Shown: piece by piece, positions 33,950 through 40,977 of the stretch
Layout: the number at the start of each line of letters is the position of its first letter
Position numbering within the stretch: the stretch's first letter is position 1
DNA from: Streptomyces sp. NBC_00370
GTDB taxonomy: Bacteria > Actinomycetota > Actinomycetes > Streptomycetales > Streptomycetaceae
Direction: 5' to 3'
Assembly: GCF_036084755.1 (NCBI RefSeq)
Contig: NZ_CP107968.1
Span: forward strand, 1,302,001 to 1,366,000
DNA length: 64,000 nucleotides
Notes under the pieces: model-generated
Told to the model about the DNA's origin: nothing
Database searches by the model: none
The model's input: the letters and a program-made list of their open reading frames with translations, nothing else
Program-made: the position numbers and the translations under genes

Positions 33950-34717
33950 ATGACCCCCGCCGCGTTCGCCACCGCCCTGCGCGCCCGTCAGGAGCTGATC
34001 GGCTACTGGTCGGTCCTGGACTCGCCCGTCTCCACCGAGCGCGTCGCCAGACTCGGGTACGACTATGTGGCGCTGGACGCGCAGCACGGGCTGATCGAGT
34101 ACCGCGGGCTGCTCGCCTCGCTGACGGCCGTCGACACCAAGGGCAGCACGGCGGTCGGTCTGGTGCGGGTGGAGGCCAACGAGGCGGCGGCGATCGGGCA
34201 CGCGCTGGACGCGGGGGCGGCCGGGGTGATCGTGCCGCTGGTCGACTCGGCGGCCGACGCGGCGGACGCCGTCGCCGCCGTACGCTACCCGCCGCTCGGG
34301 CGGCGCTCGTACGGGCCGATGCGCTCGGCCCTGCGGATCGGCCCCACACCGGCGGACGCGCACGAGCAGACGGTCGTGATCGCGATGATCGAGACGGCCG
34401 AAGGGCTCGACCAGGTGGCGGCGATCTGCGCGACCCCGGGGCTCGACGGCATCTACGTCGGCCCTTCGGACCTGCGGATCGGCCTCGGCGGCGCCACCCC
34501 GAACGACCCCGCGCTGGACGGGGAGTTCGAGGCGGCGCTGGTGACGGTCAGGGAGGCGGCGGCAGCGGCGGGGATCGCGGCCGGCATCCACAACCCGGAC
34601 GGCGCGAGCGCGGCGCGCCGGCTCGCCGAGGGGTTCACCTTCGCGACGGTCGCCAGCGACCTGGTCCATCTGGAGCAGGCCGCGAGCGGTCATCTCGCCG
34701 CCGCCCGCGCCAAGTAG
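33950..34717 (+). CDS. HpcH/HpaI-family class II aldolase
   Basis: Metal-dependent aldolase-fold protein of 255 residues. The general-base histidine region is LDAQHGLIEY (H46), the substrate arginine RVEAN (R73), the metal ligands IETAEGLDQV (Glu) and YVGPSDLRIGLGG (Asp). Family members cleave 2-keto-3-deoxy acids to pyruvate plus an aldehyde. The site AGAAGVIVPLVDSAADA is standard. AGAAGGAG precedes the ATG; the 71-bp gap after the reductase has no obvious promoter, so it is likely the last gene of the operon. It suggests a second branch that yields pyruvate. Confidence 0.88.
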   Translation: MTPAAFATALRARQELIGYWSVLDSPVSTERVARLGYDYVALDAQHGLIEYRGLLASLTAVDTKGSTAVGLVRVEANEAAAIGHALDAGAAGVIVPLVDSAADAADAVAAVRYPPLGRRSYGPMRSALRIGPTPADAHEQTVVIAMIETAEGLDQVAAICATPGLDGIYVGPSDLRIGLGGATPNDPALDGEFEAALVTVREAAAAAGIAAGIHNPDGASAARRLAEGFTFATVASDLVHLEQAASGHLAAARAK

Positions 34718-34735
34718 CTTCGCGTAACGGTCTGT

Positions 34736-35290
34736 TCAGCCGCCGAGACCGGCCACGACGACGGCGCCCGGCAGGCCGCCGAACACCTTGCCCGGCACGA
34801 TCAGCTTGCCGCGGCGGCGGCCGCTGCCGATGAGGACCCATTCGGTGTCGACGACCGCGGGGTCCACGAGCAGCGGCCAGCCGGCGGGCAGGCCGATCGG
34901 GGTGATGCCGCCGTACTCCATGCCGGTCTCCTGCACAGCCGTGTCCATCGGTGCGAACGACGCCTTGCGGGAGCCGAGTTGCTTGCGCACCACACCGTTG
35001 ACGTCGACCCGGGTACGGGACAGGACGACACACGCGGCCAGGGTCGTCTCACCGCCGCGCCTGCCCGCGACGACGACGCAGTTGGCCGACACGTCGAACA
35101 GCTCGGCGCCGTAGTGCTCCACGAACGCGGCGGTGTCGGCGACTTCCGGGTCGGTGTCCACGAACACCAGCTGCTCGGCGGGCACATCGCCCTGCCAGCC
35201 GCGTACGGCGTCGGCGACCGGCGGGGTGAGCAGGTCGAGGCAGTCGGGGGCCGGTGTGGCGTCGGCGAAGTTTCCGATGGGAGCGCGCAT
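34736..35290 (-). CDS. YbaK/EbsC-type aminoacyl-tRNA deacylase-like protein
   Basis: Protein of 184 residues with the YbaK/ProX fold: LFDVSANCVVVAGRRGGETTLAACVVLSRTRVDVNGVVRKQLGSRKASFAPMDTAVQETGMEYGGITPIGLP. The lysine expected for trans-editing (in RKQLGSRK) and the GGxxPIG block are present. Stand-alone members hydrolyse mischarged tRNA. I chose ATG at 35290 since TAGCGT lies 7 nt upstream (leaderless pattern); GTG at 35299 is the alternative. It is convergent with the aldolase gene. Confidence 0.85.
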   Translation of the reverse strand: MRAPIGNFADATPAPDCLDLLTPPVADAVRGWQGDVPAEQLVFVDTDPEVADTAAFVEHYGAELFDVSANCVVVAGRRGGETTLAACVVLSRTRVDVNGVVRKQLGSRKASFAPMDTAVQETGMEYGGITPIGLPAGWPLLVDPAVVDTEWVLIGSGRRRGKLIVPGKVFGGLPGAVVVAGLGG

Positions 35291-35297
35291 ACGCCGC

Positions 35298-35303
35298 ACG
35301 CTA
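35298..35303 (-). promoter_or_regulatory. -10 hexamer TAGCGT for leaderless YbaK transcript
   Basis: On the reverse strand TAGCGT (35303-35298) is followed by 7 nt and the ATG at 35290. Confidence 0.4.
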
Positions 35304-35345
35304 ACAGGGGGGGGCGGGCCAGGGTCTGCTGCGGCAGGTCCTGGG

Positions 35346-35918
35346 TCAGCGCACGGGCGGGATGGAGACGGACATGATCAGCTCCACCGGTTCGGCGCCG
35401 TCGTTGCGGTAGCCGTGCGCGACGTTCGCCTCGAAGGTCGCCGACGAGCCCGCGGGGACGGGATGTGTCTCGCCGTCCACGACGAGTGTCAGCTCGCCGG
35501 CCGTCACATGGAGCAGTTCGGTCGTGCCGTCGGGGTGCGGGTCGGAGCCGCTGGAGTCGCCGGGCATCAGGACCCACGACCACAGTTCCAGCGGGCCGCC
35601 GGACTCGGTCCCGACGAGCAGGGTGGAGCTGCTGCCGGCCGGGGTCGACCACATCCGTACGGTCTGCTCCCCCGGCACCACCCTGACCTGCGGACCCTGT
35701 TCGTAGTCGAGCAGCGTGGTGATGCTGACGCCCAGCGCGTCGGCGAGCTTGACCGTCGTGCCGACGCTGGGGTTGGTGCGGGCCTGCTCGATCTGGATGA
35801 TCATGCCCCGGCTGACCCCGGCCCGCGCCGCCAGCGCGTCGAGCGTGAAGCCCCGCTCCCCGCGCCAGCGTTTGAGGTTACGGGCGAGCGACTGGGTGAG
35901 CTGGTCGAGGTCCGACAC
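35346..35918 (-). CDS. XRE-family regulator with C-terminal cupin
   Basis: Regulator of 190 residues. Helix-turn-helix at about 8-62 (LARNLKRWRGERGFTLDALAARAGVSRGMIIQIEQARTNPSVGTTVKLADALGV); cupin at about 105-185 with HPDGTTELLHVTAGELTLVVDG and HPVPAGSSATFEANVAHGYRN, a possible metal and ligand site. GTG at 35918 (MSDLDQLTQ) is chosen; upstream TTG frames run through AT-rich promoter DNA. It is divergent from an EamA exporter over 91 bp and is its likely regulator, sensing a small molecule through the cupin. Confidence 0.9.
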   Translation of the reverse strand: MSDLDQLTQSLARNLKRWRGERGFTLDALAARAGVSRGMIIQIEQARTNPSVGTTVKLADALGVSITTLLDYEQGPQVRVVPGEQTVRMWSTPAGSSSTLLVGTESGGPLELWSWVLMPGDSSGSDPHPDGTTELLHVTAGELTLVVDGETHPVPAGSSATFEANVAHGYRNDGAEPVELIMSVSIPPVR

Positions 35919-35933
35919 ATTCCGTCCAATATA

Positions 35934-35943
35934 ATCAATTGAT
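35934..35943. promoter_or_regulatory. AT-rich palindrome ATCAATTGAT in divergent promoter region
   Basis: A 10-bp perfect palindrome next to TATAAT on the forward strand (35930-35935), in the most AT-rich part of the gap between the XRE regulator and the EamA gene. Likely core promoter or operator. Confidence 0.45.
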
Positions 35944-35969
35944 GAGTTCAACAGACTGCACTACGGTGT

Positions 35970-35988
35970 GGTGCACCAATCGTGCACC
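35970..35988. promoter_or_regulatory. GTGCACC repeats, candidate XRE-cupin operator
   Basis: GGTGCACC (35970-35977, itself a palindrome) and GTGCACC (35982-35988) are 11 bp apart, one helical turn, between the TATAAT-like element and the exporter start. Confidence 0.4.
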
Positions 35989-36009
35989 GAACTGTACTGC
36001 GAGGGTCCC

Positions 36010-36882
36010 ATGACCGCACTGTTCGCCCTGGCCACCAGCCTGCTCTGGGGCATGGCCGACTTCGGCGGCGGACTGCTGACGCGCCGGATGCCGGCGCTGA
36101 CGGTCGTGGTGCTCTCGCAGACCGTCGCCGTGGTGGTGCTCGGCTGTGTGGTGGTGGCGACAGGCGGCTGGTCGGAGGCGGATCCGCGGCTCTGGTACGC
36201 GGTGGGGGCGGGGGCCGTCGGCCCGGTGGCGATGCTCTGCTTCTACAAGGCGCTCGCGCTCGGCCCGATGGGGGTCGTCTCGCCGCTCGGCTCGATCGGT
36301 GTGGCCGTACCGGTCGGCGTGGGGCTGCTCGTCGGCGAGCGGCCGGGGCTGATCCAGTTCGCCGGCATCGCCGTGGCCGTCGCCGGCATCGTGCTGGCGG
36401 GCGGCCCGCAGCTGCGCGGCGCTCCGGTGCGCCGCCGGGCGATCCTGCTCACCCTGGTCGCCGCCGTCGGCTTCGGCACGGTGATGACCTTGATCTCCCA
36501 CGCCTCCACCACCATCACCGGGCTGTTCCTGGCGCTCTTCGTGCAGCGCGTCACCAACGTCGCCGTCGGCGGCGGGGCGCTGTACGTGTCGACCCGGCGC
36601 GGCGCCCCCGCGCTGCCGCCCGCCGAGGACGGCGGGTTCGGCGTCGTACGGGCGGCGCTGCCCGCGCTGGCCTTCGTAGGCCTCGCCGATGTGGCCGCCA
36701 ACGGGACGTACTCGATCGCCGCCCAGCACGGCCCGGTCACCGTCGCCGCCGTACTGGCCTCGCTCTACCCGATTGTGACGGCGGTCGCCGCGCGCGGGGT
36801 GCTGGGGGAACGGCTGCGCGCCGTGCAGGCCGCCGGTGCCGGACTCGCCCTGGTGGGCACGGTGTTGCTCGCCGCCGGCTGA
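36010..36882 (+). CDS. EamA/DMT-superfamily exporter
   Basis: Membrane protein of 290 residues with ten hydrophobic helices in two EamA repeats (ATSLLWGMADFGGGLL at the start, GPVTVAAVLASLYPIVTAVAARGVLGERL in the second, a typical helix-9/10 motif). ATG at 36010 has GAGGG upstream; the 14-residue extension to 35968 is not family-like. It is divergent from the XRE-cupin regulator and so probably exports a compound related to that regulator's ligand. Confidence 0.85.
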   Translation: MTALFALATSLLWGMADFGGGLLTRRMPALTVVVLSQTVAVVVLGCVVVATGGWSEADPRLWYAVGAGAVGPVAMLCFYKALALGPMGVVSPLGSIGVAVPVGVGLLVGERPGLIQFAGIAVAVAGIVLAGGPQLRGAPVRRRAILLTLVAAVGFGTVMTLISHASTTITGLFLALFVQRVTNVAVGGGALYVSTRRGAPALPPAEDGGFGVVRAALPALAFVGLADVAANGTYSIAAQHGPVTVAAVLASLYPIVTAVAARGVLGERLRAVQAAGAGLALVGTVLLAAG

Positions 36883-36888
36883 CAACAG

Positions 36889-37653
36889 TCAGGAATCCTG
36901 GTCCAGTTCGGCCAGCGCCAGCAGTTGCTGCGGGGTGATGCCCTCCGGGATCGGCACCGGCGCCGGGGTGCGCAGCGGCGGCTGCCAGCCGCGCTCCGGG
37001 TGCCAGCTCCGTACGACCTTGGCGGGCGCGCCCGCCACCACCGCGTGGTCGGGCACCTCGCCCCGTACGACGGCGCCGGCGGCGACGACCACGTTACGGC
37101 CGAGCCTGGCGCCGGGCAGGATCACCGCGCCTGTGCCCAGCCAGCAGCCCGCGCCGATGGTCACGGGTGACATCCGGGGCCACTGCTTCCCGACGGGGGC
37201 GTGCGGATCGTCGTAACTGTGGTTGGTGGTCGTGATGTAGACGTACGGACCGCAGTAGGTCTCGGGCCCGATGCTGACCGTGGTGTCGGCGATGACATGA
37301 CTGCCCCGGCCCAGCACCACCCCGTCGCCGACCATGAGGATCGGGTCGGGGCCGAGGTCGAGTCCGGGCATCATCCCGGCGGTGAGGGTGACCTGTTCAC
37401 CGATGACACAGTGGTTGCCCAGCTCGATCCACGGCTCGCCGAAGACGGTGCCCTGCGGAAAGGCGAGCCGGGTGCCGGGGCCGATCCTGCCGAACCGCAG
37501 CCGCCCCGGATGCTCGGCGGTGACGGCGCCCGCGCGCTGGATCCACCGCCAGCCGCCCTGGACGACCCGCGTGGCGAGACGGCGCCGCCCGCGCGTCAAC
37601 GCGCCGGTCAACGCGGCGAAGGCGGTGGTACGGCTCTCGGGACTCTTCAGCAC
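36889..37653 (-). CDS. Left-handed beta-helix (hexapeptide) acyltransferase
   Basis: Protein of 254 residues with hexapeptide repeats over about 75-200 (VIGEQVTLTAG, VLGRGSHVIADTTVSIG, VTIGAGCWLGTGAVILPGARLGRNVVVAAGAVVRGEVPDHAVVAGAPAKVV). The catalytic histidine lies in TTTNHSYDDPHAPVG, as in maltose/galactoside O-acetyltransferases. The acceptor sugar is unknown. The GTG start at 37653 follows TAGCGT by 6 nt. It is divergent from the conservon. Confidence 0.85.
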   Translation of the reverse strand: MLKSPESRTTAFAALTGALTRGRRRLATRVVQGGWRWIQRAGAVTAEHPGRLRFGRIGPGTRLAFPQGTVFGEPWIELGNHCVIGEQVTLTAGMMPGLDLGPDPILMVGDGVVLGRGSHVIADTTVSIGPETYCGPYVYITTTNHSYDDPHAPVGKQWPRMSPVTIGAGCWLGTGAVILPGARLGRNVVVAAGAVVRGEVPDHAVVAGAPAKVVRSWHPERGWQPPLRTPAPVPIPEGITPQQLLALAELDQDS

Positions 37654-37659
37654 ACGGCC

Positions 37660-37665
37660 ACGCTA
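37660..37665 (-). promoter_or_regulatory. -10 hexamer TAGCGT for the acyltransferase
   Basis: Reverse-strand TAGCGT (37665-37660) with 6 nt to the GTG at 37653, another leaderless arrangement. Confidence 0.4.
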
Positions 37666-37792
37666 GTACCCGTCGGTAGCGCGCCGGTACTCCGTACGGC
37701 ACACGGTCCCCTTGTGTACCACGGTCACCGGGCGCGGTGGGTGTCTTCCGCGTGGACTCCCCCGGACGTGTGGCCCGCGCACGTTCTGCGGG

Positions 37793-37816
37793 TAACCACG
37801 CGACTGCGCGTGGTTA
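37793..37816. promoter_or_regulatory. 24-bp palindrome upstream of the conservon
   Basis: TAACCACGCG-actg-CGCGTGGTTA is a perfect 10+10 inverted repeat, 87 bp before cvnA and 140 bp before the divergent acyltransferase. TAGCAT (37815-37820), a -10-like hexamer, overlaps its right arm, so a bound protein would block or position RNA polymerase. It is the strongest operator-like palindrome in the window. Confidence 0.65.
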
Positions 37817-37902
37817 GCATGAGCGCCACATATGGAGTCCCGGCCGTTGCGCGCTGGCCGGCCGGTCTTTCCCCCCGCACTCAAGCACCGAGGGACCGCG
37901 GA

Positions 37903-39567
37903 ATGACAGTGCCTGTCGCCCCCAGCCCGCACCGCATACGGAAGGTGAGCCCGTTTCCCGTCGCCGTACCTCTCGCCCTGCTGGCGGTGGCGGCCGGCAC
38001 GGGCGGCGGTGTGGCCGCGGCGGCCCCCGCCGGCGCGCGGGCCTGGGTGGCCGTCACGGTCGTCACCGCCTGGGTGTGCCTGGCGCTCACGGTCCTCACG
38101 GCCGCGCTGCTGGTCCGGCGCAGCAGGCGCGCTGCGGGCGCTGCCGAGGGCGACGCACAGGGGGCGAGCACGCGACTGGCCGCGCTCACCGCCGAGTCGG
38201 CCCAGTTGGTCAACGTCACGGTGCCCGCCGTGCTGAAGCGGCTGCGGGACGGCGCGAGCGCCGACGAGGCCCTTGCCACCGCGCCGCGGCCGGTCGATCC
38301 CCGGCTGCGCGAGGTGCTGCGGCTGTTCGCCGGGGAGATCGCCGCCGACGAACAGCGCGCGGAGAAGGCCGTCGCCGCCAACGAGACGGCCGTCGGCCGG
38401 CTGGTCGAGGCCGCCGACGGCCTCGACCGGCTGATGACGAAGACGCTTCCCGACGCGCTCGACGGGCTGCGCCAGGGCAGTTCGGCCGACACGGTGCTCG
38501 GCAGGCTCGAAGCGCCCGCCGATCCCCGGCTGCGGGTGCTGCTGGAGACGCTGGTCAGGGAGTTCGCGGTCAGTGAGCGGCGCGCGATGGCGGCGCAGGC
38601 GGCCAGCGCCAAGGCGCTCAGCCGGGTGCAGGCGAAGGCGGTGAGCATGCTCGCCGATCTGCGTGAGATGCAGGACCGTTACGGCGAAGAGGTGTTCGGT
38701 GATCTGCTGAAGCTCGATCACAACACCTCGCAGTTGGGGCTGCTCACCGACCGGCTCGCGCTGCTGATGGGCGGCCGGGCCTCGCGCGCCTGGAACAAGC
38801 CGATCGGGATGGAGTCCATCCTGCGCGGCGCCGTCGGCCGGATCGCCGCGTACCGGCGGGTGCGGCTGCACTGCTCCAGCGACGCCGCGATCGTCGGGTT
38901 CGCCGCCGAGGGTGTGATGCACCTGCTGGCCGAACTCATGGACAACGCGGCCAACTTCTCCCCGCCCATCGACGAGGTGCATGTCTACGTCGAGGAGCGC
39001 ACCGCCGGCATCGTGGTGACCATCGAGGACAGCGGTCTGAAGATGGCCGACGCGGCGATGCGCCGGGCCGAGGAGTCCGTGTCGGGCCGCTCCAACGACC
39101 TGGCGACACTGCGCGGGACCCGGCTGGGGCTCGCCGTGGTCGGCAGGCTGGCGGCCAAGTACCGCACGAACGTGAGCTTCCGGCCGTCCTCACGCGGCGG
39201 CACGGGCGTGGTCGTCCTGATCCCGCCGCAGCTGCTCGCCCAGCAGCGGGGCGGCACGGCCGAGCAGTACCTGCGGCCCCCGGCCGCCGAGGCAGCCGAG
39301 GTAGCGGTGCCGGCGCCCGCCGCGCCGCAGGAACCGGCAGCCGTGCCACCGCCCGCAGCGGCCGGCGGGCCACGGGTCGCGACACCGGGCGGACTGCCGG
39401 TACGGCCGCCGGGGCGCACCATGGCCGCCGCCGACCGCGACCGGCACCCCGACGAGTCCGGGTCCGCGCCCGTACCGCCGGCGCGGGACGCGGGAGCGCA
39501 GTTCGGGGCCTTCCACCGGTCCCGGCGCGCCCCGCGGCGTCCCGACGCCGAAGGCCCCGCCAGTTAG
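37903..39567 (+). CDS. cvnA: Conservon sensor protein CvnA (histidine-kinase-like ATPase)
   Basis: Membrane protein of 554 residues heading a cvn operon. Two membrane helices lie at about 25-75. Residues about 105-255 contain an internal duplication (VPAVLKRLRDGASADEAL with DPRLREVLRLFAGEI, and LPDALDGLRQGSSADTVL with DPRLRVLLETLVREF). The ATPase domain follows (about 300-450; LLAELMDNAANFSPPIDEV, VTIEDSGLKM). A typical HisKA box is not evident; LLKLDHNTSQL occupies that position. The last 110 residues are Pro/Ala-rich. Conservons are membrane complexes resembling G-protein receptors. ATG at 37903 has a GAGGGA site. Confidence 0.92.
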   Translation: MTVPVAPSPHRIRKVSPFPVAVPLALLAVAAGTGGGVAAAAPAGARAWVAVTVVTAWVCLALTVLTAALLVRRSRRAAGAAEGDAQGASTRLAALTAESAQLVNVTVPAVLKRLRDGASADEALATAPRPVDPRLREVLRLFAGEIAADEQRAEKAVAANETAVGRLVEAADGLDRLMTKTLPDALDGLRQGSSADTVLGRLEAPADPRLRVLLETLVREFAVSERRAMAAQAASAKALSRVQAKAVSMLADLREMQDRYGEEVFGDLLKLDHNTSQLGLLTDRLALLMGGRASRAWNKPIGMESILRGAVGRIAAYRRVRLHCSSDAAIVGFAAEGVMHLLAELMDNAANFSPPIDEVHVYVEERTAGIVVTIEDSGLKMADAAMRRAEESVSGRSNDLATLRGTRLGLAVVGRLAAKYRTNVSFRPSSRGGTGVVVLIPPQLLAQQRGGTAEQYLRPPAAEAAEVAVPAPAAPQEPAAVPPPAAAGGPRVATPGGLPVRPPGRTMAAADRDRHPDESGSAPVPPARDAGAQFGAFHRSRRAPRRPDAEGPAS

Positions 39568-39603
39568 GCCGGGCGCACCCCCCACCGGAAAGCGAGGCAC
39601 CCC

Positions 39604-40023
39604 ATGCAGACCACTGACAACAGCCTGACCTGGCTCCTCGAAAGCCTGCTGGAACGCACCCCGGCCACCCGGCACGCCGTGGTCCTCTCCCGGGACGGAC
39701 TCAAGCTCTGCTGGAGCCGCCATCTCACCCTCGACCAGGCCGACCAACTGGCCGCGATCTGCTCGGGGATCCAGGCGCTGGCACAAGGCGCGTCGGTGGA
39801 GTTCGGCAACGGCAACGGCGGCGTACGGCACTCGATGACCGAGTTCCACGGCGGGCTGCTGTTCATCGTCGCGGCGGGCGACGGCGCCCATCTCGCCGTC
39901 GTCGCCGAGGACGGCGCCGACCCGGGTGTGGTCGGTCATCAGATGACCGAACTGGTCGAGCAGATCGGTGAGCATCTGCGGGCCGAGCCGCGCACCCCGG
40001 CGCAGGGAGGCTCCTCGTCGTGA
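39604..40023 (+). CDS. cvnB: Conservon protein CvnB (Roadblock/LC7)
   Basis: Roadblock/LC7 protein of 139 residues: LTWLLESLLERTPATRHAVVLSRDGLKLCWS, DQADQLAAICSGIQALAQGAS, FIVAAGDGAHLAVVAEDGADPG. In conservons and MglB-type systems this fold regulates the partner GTPase (here CvnD). It lies 36 bp after cvnA and overlaps cvnC by GTGA. Confidence 0.93.
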   Translation: MQTTDNSLTWLLESLLERTPATRHAVVLSRDGLKLCWSRHLTLDQADQLAAICSGIQALAQGASVEFGNGNGGVRHSMTEFHGGLLFIVAAGDGAHLAVVAEDGADPGVVGHQMTELVEQIGEHLRAEPRTPAQGGSSS

Positions 40024-40379
40024 CACGCAGGCCCGTCGATCTCGGGGACCCCGACCGGCTGTACACCGTGACCGGCGGGCGCAGCCGGGTCGACGACGAC
40101 ACCTTCGACCTGGTCACGCTGATCGTCAGCGAGTGCGAGCCGACACCGGGCACCCAGTCGGAGCACGTCAGGATCCTGGAGCTGTGCCGCCATCCCACGG
40201 CGGTCGTGGAGGTCTCCGCCGAGCTGCGGCTGCCGGTGACGGTGGTCAGGATCCTGCTCGGCGACCTCCTGCTGACGGGCCGGATCACCGCGCGCCGTCC
40301 GCCCAGCCCGCGCTCCGCCGCCGCACTGCCCGACTCCGTCCTTCTGAAGGAGGTGCTCCATGGACTCCGTAACCTCTGA
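40020..40379 (+). CDS. cvnC: Conservon protein CvnC (DUF742)
   Basis: DUF742 protein of 119 residues with the family core LYTVTGGRSR, LVTLIVS, and a winged-helix-like C-terminal part HVRILELCRHPTAVVEVSAELRLPVTVVRILLGDLLLTGRI. Its role in the complex is not known in detail. GTG at 40020 overlaps cvnB; its 3' end overlaps the cvnD start by 20 nt, so the products are translationally coupled. Confidence 0.92.
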   Translation: MTRRPVDLGDPDRLYTVTGGRSRVDDDTFDLVTLIVSECEPTPGTQSEHVRILELCRHPTAVVEVSAELRLPVTVVRILLGDLLLTGRITARRPPSPRSAAALPDSVLLKEVLHGLRNL

Positions 40380-40977
40380 GCAACCGGCCGCCCGGATACC
40401 GCTGACCGATGCGGCGGAGACAGGTCTGAAGATCGTCGTCGTGGGCGGTTTCGGGGTGGGCAAGACCACCCTGGTCCGCTCGGTCAGCGAGATCCGACCG
40501 CTCAACACCGAAGAGGTCATGACCCAGGCCGGGGTCGGTGTCGACGACGCCGCGGGGGTGGCGACCAAGACCACCACGACCGTGGCCTTCGACTTCGGCC
40601 GGATCAGCCTCAACAAGCGGATGGTGCTGTACCTGTTCGGGGCGCCTGGGCAGGAACGGTTCTGGTTCCTGTGGGACCGGCTGTTCTCCGGGACGCTCGG
40701 CGCCGTCGTGCTCGTGGACACCCGGCGGATGAGCGAGTCCTGGTACGCGGTCGACCGGCTGGAACACCACAAGACGCCGTTCGTGGTCGCGGTCAACCGG
40801 TTCGACTCGGACGCCTCTGCGTTCTCGCTCGCGGAGATCCGCCAGGCGCTGTCGCTGCCCGAGCACGTCCCGATGATCGACTGTGACGCACGGGTGCGCT
40901 CGTCGGGGAAGAACGTCCTGATCACCCTCGTGGACCACCTCTACGAACTGGCCATGGCACGGGAGATGACCCCATGA
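40360..40977 (+). CDS. cvnD: Conservon GTPase CvnD
   Basis: Small Ras-like GTPase of 205 residues. P-loop GGFGVGKTT (29-37), the switch II region FGAPGQERFWFLWD, and the base-recognition motif VNRFD in place of canonical NKxD, common in this family. It should cycle on the membrane-associated Cvn complex with CvnB as regulator. The ATG lies inside cvnC and the stop overlaps the P450 start by ATGA. Confidence 0.95.
   Translation: MDSVTSEQPAARIPLTDAAETGLKIVVVGGFGVGKTTLVRSVSEIRPLNTEEVMTQAGVGVDDAAGVATKTTTTVAFDFGRISLNKRMVLYLFGAPGQERFWFLWDRLFSGTLGAVVLVDTRRMSESWYAVDRLEHHKTPFVVAVNRFDSDASAFSLAEIRQALSLPEHVPMIDCDARVRSSGKNVLITLVDHLYELAMAREMTP

Noticed and set aside
24324..34717. Integrated mobile island
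   Set aside because: No integrase, tRNA end, direct-repeat borders or change in codon use is seen.
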